A stretch of DNA of 9,803 bases. Origin: Planctomicrobium piriforme. Lineage in GTDB: Bacteria > Planctomycetota > Planctomycetia > Pirellulales > PNKZ01. The stretch is from the NCBI GenBank assembly GCA_945877965.1, contig CAMCTH010000129.1:1-9803 (forward strand). The letters are read 5' to 3'. How positions within the stretch are numbered: the stretch's first letter is position 1; each line of letters opens with the position of its first letter. The position numbers were made by a program, and so were the translations under genes. This document shows positions 5,918 to 9,803 of this stretch, in pieces. The notes under the pieces were generated by a model. It worked only from the letters and a program-made list of their open reading frames with translations. It did no database searches and was not told where the DNA came from.

Positions 5918-6475
5918 ATGAAGCTGATTGTGGGGCTGGGAAATCCGGGCAAGAAATACGCCGGAACCCGGCACAACGTCGGCTTCGACGTCGTGGCCGA
6001 GCTTGCTCGGCGAAGTGGTGTGACTGGATTCAAGAAGGCGTTTCAAGGCGAAACGGCCGATGTGAATCTGGGAGGTGAACGAGTGCTGCTGCTGATGCCG
6101 CACACGTTCATGAACGCCAGCGGAACTAGTGCGATCGCCGCTCGTGACTTTTACAAATTAACCAACGACGACTTGCTCGTCGTTTGCGACGACCTCAACC
6201 TGCCGGTGGGGAAGTTGCGAGTTCGAATGAGCGGTTCGTCGGGCGGACAGAAAGGCCTGGCCGATATCATTCGCGGTGCGGGGGGCGAAAACGTCCCACG
6301 CTTGCGAATCGGCATCGGGCAACCGCCCGATCGAATGGACGCGGCCGACTACGTCCTGGCGAAGTACGGCAAGGAAGATAAGACGGAAATGAAACTGGCG
6401 GTCGTCCTGGCCGCCGATGCCGCTGAAATGTGGGCCCGCGACGGTGTCGCAACCTGCATGAATCGGTATAACTAA
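5918..6475 (+). CDS. pth: Peptidyl-tRNA hydrolase
   Basis: This 185-residue cytoplasmic enzyme cleaves peptidyl-tRNAs released from stalled ribosomes and recycles the tRNA. The N-terminus VGLGNPGKKYAGTRHNVGF holds Asn9 and the catalytic His19. TFMNASG (63-69) holds Asn66, and CDDLNLPVG holds Asp91; these correspond to E. coli Asn10, His20, Asn68 and Asp93. The segment usually written GGHNG reads GGQKG (109-113), so the positions of E. coli His113 and Asn114 are Gln111 and Lys112. Similar GGQ(K/R)G variants occur in other phyla to my recollection, so activity is still expected. Length is normal. Its ribosome site is weak (GAAGGA at 5898-5903 is rather distant). It sits after rplY as in the Bacillus ctc-spoVC pair. 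Confidence 0.95.
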   Translation: MKLIVGLGNPGKKYAGTRHNVGFDVVAELARRSGVTGFKKAFQGETADVNLGGERVLLLMPHTFMNASGTSAIAARDFYKLTNDDLLVVCDDLNLPVGKLRVRMSGSSGGQKGLADIIRGAGGENVPRLRIGIGQPPDRMDAADYVLAKYGKEDKTEMKLAVVLAADAAEMWARDGVATCMNRYN

Positions 6476-6496
6476 GGCACGCATAACACCCGGTCG

Positions 6497-6510
6497 GGCG
6501 CTTTCGCGCC
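6497..6510 (+). other. Small hairpin in the rpsF leader
   Basis: GGCGC (6497-6501) pairs with GCGCC (6506-6510) around a TTTC loop, in the 80-base gap between pth and rpsF. Two more pairs (6494-6495 with 6512-6513) can form past one mismatch. No T-run follows. In other bacteria S6:S18 binds a structured rpsF leader; whether this hairpin plays that role is untested. Confidence 0.3.
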
Positions 6511-6555
6511 GGATCGACATCGCATTACCTAACGCTTGTTCTGAGGAGTTGCCTC

Positions 6556-6984
6556 TTGGCTAAGAACGTTTACGAAGCCATGTTCATCTTCGATTCGAAT
6601 CGCTTTGCACGCGATCCGGGCGGAGTGTCGGGCGCGGTCACCGCACTCATTCAAAAGGTCGGCGGCGAACTGCTGGCCGGTCGTCTGTGGGAAGAACGCC
6701 GCTTGGCATACCCCATCAACGGCCAACGCAAGGGAACCTACTGGCTCTCTTACTTCCGCCTCGAGAGCAAGACCCTCGCCGAGTTGAATCGCGAGTTGTC
6801 GCTCAACGAGTCGATCCTCCGTTCACTCGTCCTCAAGGTCGATGAACGGATCGTCGACGCGCTGGTCAGCCACGCCGTGTCGGGTGGAGTCGCTAAGCCG
6901 GCTCCCCGTGCGGAAGCGCCGGTCGCCGTCGGTGCCGGAATTGATACCGGCGGAGTCGACGCGATCGACGGGGTCGAAGAGTAA
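6556..6984 (+). CDS. rpsF: 30S ribosomal protein S6
   Basis: This 142-residue protein is ribosomal protein S6, which binds 16S rRNA with S18 in the platform of the small subunit. The start NVYEAMFIFDSNRF and the segment RRLAYPINGQRKGTYWL (48-64) are typical, and the S6 fold ends near residue 100. A tail of about 40 residues rich in Ala, Gly, Pro and Glu follows (roughly 103-142). The start is TTG at 6556: GAGGAG (6543-6548) lies 7 bases upstream, and this start gives the expected N-terminus; the next ATG (residue 9) would remove the first beta strand. The gene is followed by ssb after 69 bases, so they are likely one transcript. Its usual partner gene rpsR is not nearby. Confidence 0.94.
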   Translation: MAKNVYEAMFIFDSNRFARDPGGVSGAVTALIQKVGGELLAGRLWEERRLAYPINGQRKGTYWLSYFRLESKTLAELNRELSLNESILRSLVLKVDERIVDALVSHAVSGGVAKPAPRAEAPVAVGAGIDTGGVDAIDGVEE

Positions 6985-7053
6985 GGACGCGACGCAGCCT
7001 CGAATCGTTCGTCGCCCCAGCGGGCGAGGCGCGATTCGTAACCCGAGGACGCT

Positions 7054-7569
7054 ATGGCCAGCTTCAACAAAGTCATCTTGATGGGGAACCTGACGCGCGA
7101 CGTCGAGGTTCGCTACACGCCGTCCGGCACCGCCGTGTCGGAAGTGGGCTTGGCCGTCAACGATCGCCGCAAGGGTGCCGACGGACAGTGGGTCGATGAG
7201 ACCACGTTCGTCGACGTCACGCTGTGGGGTCGCCAGGCAGAAGTTGCGGGCGAGTATCTCACCAAGGGTTCGCCGGTCCTGATCGAAGGCCGTCTAAAGC
7301 TCGACCAGTGGGAAAAAGACGGCCAGAAGCGCTCCAAGCTCCGCGTCGTTGCCGAGAACATGCGAATGCTCGGCGGCAAGGGTGGCGGCGGCGGCGGTAA
7401 AGGCGGCGGCACGATGCCCGACGAATCGGAATACGGCGGCGACGACGACGGACCTCCGCCGTCGCGTGCTCCGAGCGGAGCCGGCAACCGCGGCGGCGCG
7501 AGCAGCGGTTCGTCGACCCGAGGCGGCGGCGAAAGTCGCGGCGGCGGCGGCGACGACATCCCCTTTTAA
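7054..7569 (+). CDS. ssb: Single-stranded DNA-binding protein SSB
   Basis: This 171-residue protein coats single-stranded DNA in replication, repair and recombination. The OB fold covers about residues 1-108, starting FNKVILMGNLTRDVEVRYTP. Tryptophans 46, 58 and 86 correspond well to the DNA-stacking tryptophans of E. coli SSB (40, 54, 88). A disordered linker follows, very rich in glycine with a GGKGGGGGGKGGG block near 107-119, plus Pro, Ser and Arg. The C-terminal tip DDIPF (167-171) is the standard partner-binding tail. The start has the family-typical MASFNKV; GAGG (7046-7049) lies 4 bases upstream. The G-rich linker coding (about 7371-7412) consists largely of GGC/GGT codons. The gene sits between rpsF and rplI; the neighbouring dnaB product works at the same replication fork. 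Confidence 0.96.
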   Translation: MASFNKVILMGNLTRDVEVRYTPSGTAVSEVGLAVNDRRKGADGQWVDETTFVDVTLWGRQAEVAGEYLTKGSPVLIEGRLKLDQWEKDGQKRSKLRVVAENMRMLGGKGGGGGGKGGGTMPDESEYGGDDDGPPPSRAPSGAGNRGGASSGSSTRGGGESRGGGGDDIPF

Positions 7570-7661
7570 CAACGCAATACAACAAGTCCGTTCTACGCTT
7601 CAATGAGTCGCCGGCACGATGGCCCGCGACCGAACGAGAACTCAGTTAAGGTAAGACGAAG

Positions 7662-8231
7662 ATGGCTCGCGTACAGCACAAGAAGACTCGCAAGAAGATC
7701 CCGCTCAGCGGTCCGAAGCTCCCCAAGGGTCCGAGCCGCGGCATTGAGCTGCTGCTGATCCAAGACGTCGATCACCTCGGCAAGCAAGGCGACGTCGTCG
7801 ACGTCCGCCCCGGCTACGCCAAGAACTTCCTGCTACCGCAGGGCGTGGCGACGATCGCGACCGACCATCACAAGCGGATGGTCGAGAAGCACAAGGCTCG
7901 CCTCAACGAAATCCAAAAGGCCCGCATGGCCGGTCTCCGCAAGCTGAGCGAAGACCTCGCCCAAGCGAGTGTCACGATCGAAGCCAACGCCAACGACGAA
8001 GGCCATCTGTACGGCTCGGTCGGCCCGAACGAAATCGTCAACGCCCTCAAGAAGCTCGAGTTCACTATCACGACGGATCAGGTCCGCCTGACCGGCCCGC
8101 TGAAGGAACTCGGCCTCTACACGGTCAAGATTCACCTCGGCCACGAGATCGAAAGCGATCTCAAGGTGTGGGTCGTCCCGTCGGTCGCCAACGACGATCA
8201 CCCGGCCGAAAAGCCTGCCGAAAAGAAGTAA
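7662..8231 (+). CDS. rplI: 50S ribosomal protein L9 with basic N-terminal extension
   Basis: This 189-residue protein is L9, a large-subunit protein that reaches across the ribosome surface. The L9 N-domain core begins at about Ile28 (IELLLIQDVDHLGKQG) and has the signature GDVVDVRPGYAKNFLLPQG (43-61). A long connecting helix follows (about 67-102), then the C-terminal domain up to WVVPS near 170. Typical L9 is near 149 residues. Here about 27 residues precede the core, with nine Arg or Lys and no acidic residue, and a short Glu/Lys/Pro tail ends the protein. The core offers no ATG, GTG or TTG at its beginning, so the extension is probably translated. The ribosome site before ATG 7662 is modest (AAGG, 7648-7651). 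Transcription probably ends at the terminator 51 bases downstream. Confidence 0.95.
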   Translation: MARVQHKKTRKKIPLSGPKLPKGPSRGIELLLIQDVDHLGKQGDVVDVRPGYAKNFLLPQGVATIATDHHKRMVEKHKARLNEIQKARMAGLRKLSEDLAQASVTIEANANDEGHLYGSVGPNEIVNALKKLEFTITTDQVRLTGPLKELGLYTVKIHLGHEIESDLKVWVVPSVANDDHPAEKPAEKK

Positions 8232-8244
8232 ATCGCCGCGAATT

Positions 8245-8260
8245 CGAGGCGATAGCCTCG
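8245..8260 (+). other. Small hairpin just after rplI
   Basis: CGAGGC (8245-8250) pairs perfectly with GCCTCG (8255-8260) around a GATA loop. It lies 13 bases after the rplI stop and 14 bases before the TATAAT box. No T-run follows, so it is not a terminator by itself. It could protect the rplI 3' end or serve as a dyad operator for the dnaB promoter. Confidence 0.4.
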
Positions 8261-8274
8261 CCGTCGCAATCGAC

Positions 8275-8280
8275 TATAAT
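8275..8280 (+). promoter_or_regulatory. Consensus -10 box, likely dnaB promoter
   Basis: TATAAT matches the sigma-70 -10 consensus fully and stands out in GC-rich DNA. No convincing -35 box lies 15-19 bases upstream. A start site about 7 bases downstream (near 8287) would fall inside the 5' arm of the terminator at 8282-8324. Transcripts from here would therefore lack part of that stem and could pass on to dnaB. The function is inferred. Confidence 0.45.
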
Positions 8281-8281
8281 C

Positions 8282-8324
8282 ACGGCGTCCGTCGTTCCCC
8301 GCGAGCGACGGACGCCGTTTTTTT
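8282..8324 (+). terminator. Strong intrinsic terminator after rplI
   Basis: ACGGCGTCCGTCG (8282-8294) is the perfect reverse complement of CGACGGACGCCGT (8306-8318). The stem extends inward by one T-G wobble and two further pairs (8295-8297 with 8303-8305), giving 16 pairs and a 5-base loop. Seven T residues (8318-8324) follow. It should end the transcript carrying rplI and the genes before it. Confidence 0.85.
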
Positions 8325-8326
8325 AC

Positions 8327-8354
8327 GTCGCCGCAGGATTTGTTCTGCGGCGAC
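8327..8354 (+). promoter_or_regulatory. Hairpin in the dnaB leader
   Basis: GTCGCCGCAGGA (8327-8338) pairs with TTCTGCGGCGAC (8343-8354) around the loop TTTG, with a single G-T wobble in 12 pairs. It follows the terminator T-run directly and ends 51 bases before the dnaB ATG. No T-run follows it. If dnaB is transcribed from the -10 box at 8275, this would be a stable structure near the 5' end of the mRNA. Confidence 0.5.
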
Positions 8355-8405
8355 TCGTCTCGCCGTCGTTGGTTTCGCAGTCGGTTTCACGGAGGAGTGC
8401 TCAGC

Positions 8406-9803
8406 ATGTCGACCATGGATCGGCCGTCGCCGCGTCAGCAGCCGTCGCGTCCGTCGTCGGACTTGTTCGACCGCTCGCCGCCGCACAGCATGGAAGCCGA
8501 GAAGGGCGTGCTCGGCAGCTTGCTGCTCGACCCGCGTATGTGCGACGACGTCGCTCTCGCCCTACGTCCCGACGACTTCTACTCCCCCTCTCATCGCAAG
8601 CTCTTCGAGCACATGCTCGAGATGCACAACGCGGGCAAGCACATCGACCTGACGTTGCTCATCGAGCGGCTCCGCTCCGCCGGCGAGTTCGACATGGTCG
8701 GCGGCACGCCGTTCCTCATCGATATCGTCGAGAACGTGCCGACGGCCGCCAACGCCGTTTGGTACGCCAAGATCGTCAGCGAGAAAGCGGTTGTCCGAGA
8801 TCTCATTCACGCCTCAACCGAGATCCTCCGCGACGCCTACGATCAATCCGCCGATCCGCGTGAACTGCTGGCCCAATCGGAAGCCAAGATCTTCGCCATC
8901 CTCGAAGAAAAAGGGGGCGGCGAAGTTCATCCGATGAACAACGTCCTCAACGAGGCGATGTTGCGGATCGACGATCGCATCAATCGCGGCGGCGGCATCG
9001 GCGGCATCTCGACGGGACTCTCCGATCTCGACACCCAGACCGGCGGCCTGCACGACTCGGAGCTCATCATCCTCGCCGCGCGCCCGTCGATGGGCAAAAC
9101 CGCGCTCGCGACGACGATCGCCGAGAACGTCGCCTTTAACGACAAGAACCCGGTCCTCTTCGTCAGCCTCGAAATGTCGCGGCTCGAATTGGCCGAACGC
9201 ATGTTGTGCTCGCGCGGCAAAATCAACGGCCAGAACCTCCGCAACGGCATCCTGTCGCAGTCGGAGCGTCGCAAGCTGATCGAAGCCTCGTCGGAATTGA
9301 GCGAATCGCCGATCTTCATCGACGACGCGCCGAGCCGCACGATGACCGAAATCTCCGCCGCCGCACGACGTCTCAAACGTCGCTCGGGCCTCAAGCTGAT
9401 CGTGATCGACTACCTCCAACTCATCGAGCCCGACAACTCGAAGGATCAACGGCAAGAACAAGTCTCCAAAATCGCCCGACGACTGAAGGGCATGGCTCGC
9501 GAACTCAAGGTGCCCGTGCTCTGCCTCAGTCAGTTGAACCGGCAGACAGAAGCTTCGAAAGACAACATCCCCAAGCTCAGCCATCTCCGCGAGTCGGGTG
9601 CCATCGAGCAAGACGCCGACGTCGTCATGTTCGTCCATCGCGAAGAGTACTACGCTACCGACCCGGCCGAGAAAGAACGCCTGCGCGGCAAGGCCGAGCT
9701 CATCATCGCGAAGCAGCGTAACGGCCCGATCGGCAACGTCCCGGTCTCGTGGCTGCAGAACTTCACGCGGTTCGAAAATCTGGCGAACAAGGAAGAGTAC
9801 GAC
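8406..9803 (+). CDS. dnaB: Replicative DNA helicase DnaB (3' end cut by the window)
   Basis: Translating from 8406 gives 466 residues without a stop up to the window edge. The product is the hexameric helicase that unwinds DNA ahead of the replication fork and interacts with primase. The N-terminal domain starts after a Ser/Pro/Arg-rich stretch (residues 1-27) at SMEAEKGVLGSLLLDPR. The RecA-like domain begins near GGISTGLSDLDTQTGGL. Walker A is ARPSMGKTAL (225-234, Lys231) and Walker B is LIVIDYLQL (Asp335). CLSQLNRQTE, then LRESGAIEQDADVVMFVHR and AKQRNGPIG, are the late DnaB motifs. No intein is present in the visible part. Ending at NFTRFENL, only a few to about twenty residues should be missing. 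GGAGGAG (8391-8397) lies 8 bases before the ATG. An ATG at residue 4 is less well spaced. Confidence 0.96.
   Translation, partial: MSTMDRPSPRQQPSRPSSDLFDRSPPHSMEAEKGVLGSLLLDPRMCDDVALALRPDDFYSPSHRKLFEHMLEMHNAGKHIDLTLLIERLRSAGEFDMVGGTPFLIDIVENVPTAANAVWYAKIVSEKAVVRDLIHASTEILRDAYDQSADPRELLAQSEAKIFAILEEKGGGEVHPMNNVLNEAMLRIDDRINRGGGIGGISTGLSDLDTQTGGLHDSELIILAARPSMGKTALATTIAENVAFNDKNPVLFVSLEMSRLELAERMLCSRGKINGQNLRNGILSQSERRKLIEASSELSESPIFIDDAPSRTMTEISAAARRLKRRSGLKLIVIDYLQLIEPDNSKDQRQEQVSKIARRLKGMARELKVPVLCLSQLNRQTEASKDNIPKLSHLRESGAIEQDADVVMFVHREEYYATDPAEKERLRGKAELIIAKQRNGPIGNVPVSWLQNFTRFENLANKEEYD

Noticed and set aside
5093..6103. Long open frame on the minus strand (336 codons) across rplY and pth
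   Set aside because: It is antisense to two clearly real genes, has an Arg/His/Asp-rich composition typical of shadow frames in GC-rich DNA, and resembles no known protein.
7603..7758. Short frame of 51 codons between ssb and rplI, considered as an rpsR remnant
   Set aside because: Its Arg/Ser-rich sequence lacks S18 motifs, it overlaps rplI, and it has no ribosome site.
8814..9638. Minus-strand open frame (274 codons) inside dnaB
   Set aside because: It lies fully antisense to the conserved helicase domain and its composition follows from dnaB codon bias.

Overview
The window looks like part of a Planctomycetes chromosome, probably from the Pirellulales. The reasons are the GC-rich codon use, the protein flavour of the housekeeping genes, a single-domain GlmU, a DUF1570-like peptidase, and the run rplY-pth-rpsF-ssb-rplI-dnaB. 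This assignment is inference from memory of such genomes, not a database result. All eleven genes I can support lie on the + strand.

Layout. Positions 1-157 hold no recognisable gene and are clearly more AT-rich than the rest. Positions 158-278 form a compact inverted-repeat element with three internal hairpins; it is the least explained structure here. Next come a GT4-like glycosyltransferase (411-1511) and, overlapping it by ATGA, a predicted exported or lipid-anchored HExxH metallopeptidase (1508-2335). A GrpB/UPF0157 protein (2430-2942) follows. The rest is core metabolism and information processing: a uridylyltransferase-only GlmU (3102-3842), PRPP synthetase Prs (3859-4809), ribosomal protein L25/CTC (5111-5746), peptidyl-tRNA hydrolase (5918-6475), S6 (6556-6984), SSB (7054-7569), L9 with a basic N-terminal extension (7662-8231), and the replicative helicase DnaB (8406 to the window edge, nearly complete).

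How the genes fit together. GlmU makes UDP-GlcNAc for envelope polymers and Prs makes PRPP for nucleotide synthesis. L25, S6, L9 and Pth serve the ribosome and peptidyl-tRNA recycling; SSB and DnaB serve the replication fork. The order glmU-prs-ctc-pth matches the gcaD-prs-ctc-spoVC order of Bacillus. The rpsF-ssb-rplI-dnaB part matches a widespread bacterial cluster, but rpsR (S18) is absent from its usual place between ssb and rplI.

Regulation. The only strong intrinsic terminator is at 8282-8324, after rplI. A consensus -10 box sits just before it, so a dnaB promoter would start inside the terminator stem. Similar -10-like boxes precede the glycosyltransferase and GrpB genes. I found no tRNA, rRNA, CRISPR array, insertion sequence or defence system, and no clearly new multi-gene system. 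The items worth a second look are the 158-278 element, the nested dnaB terminator/promoter, and lineage-specific changes in otherwise ordinary proteins.
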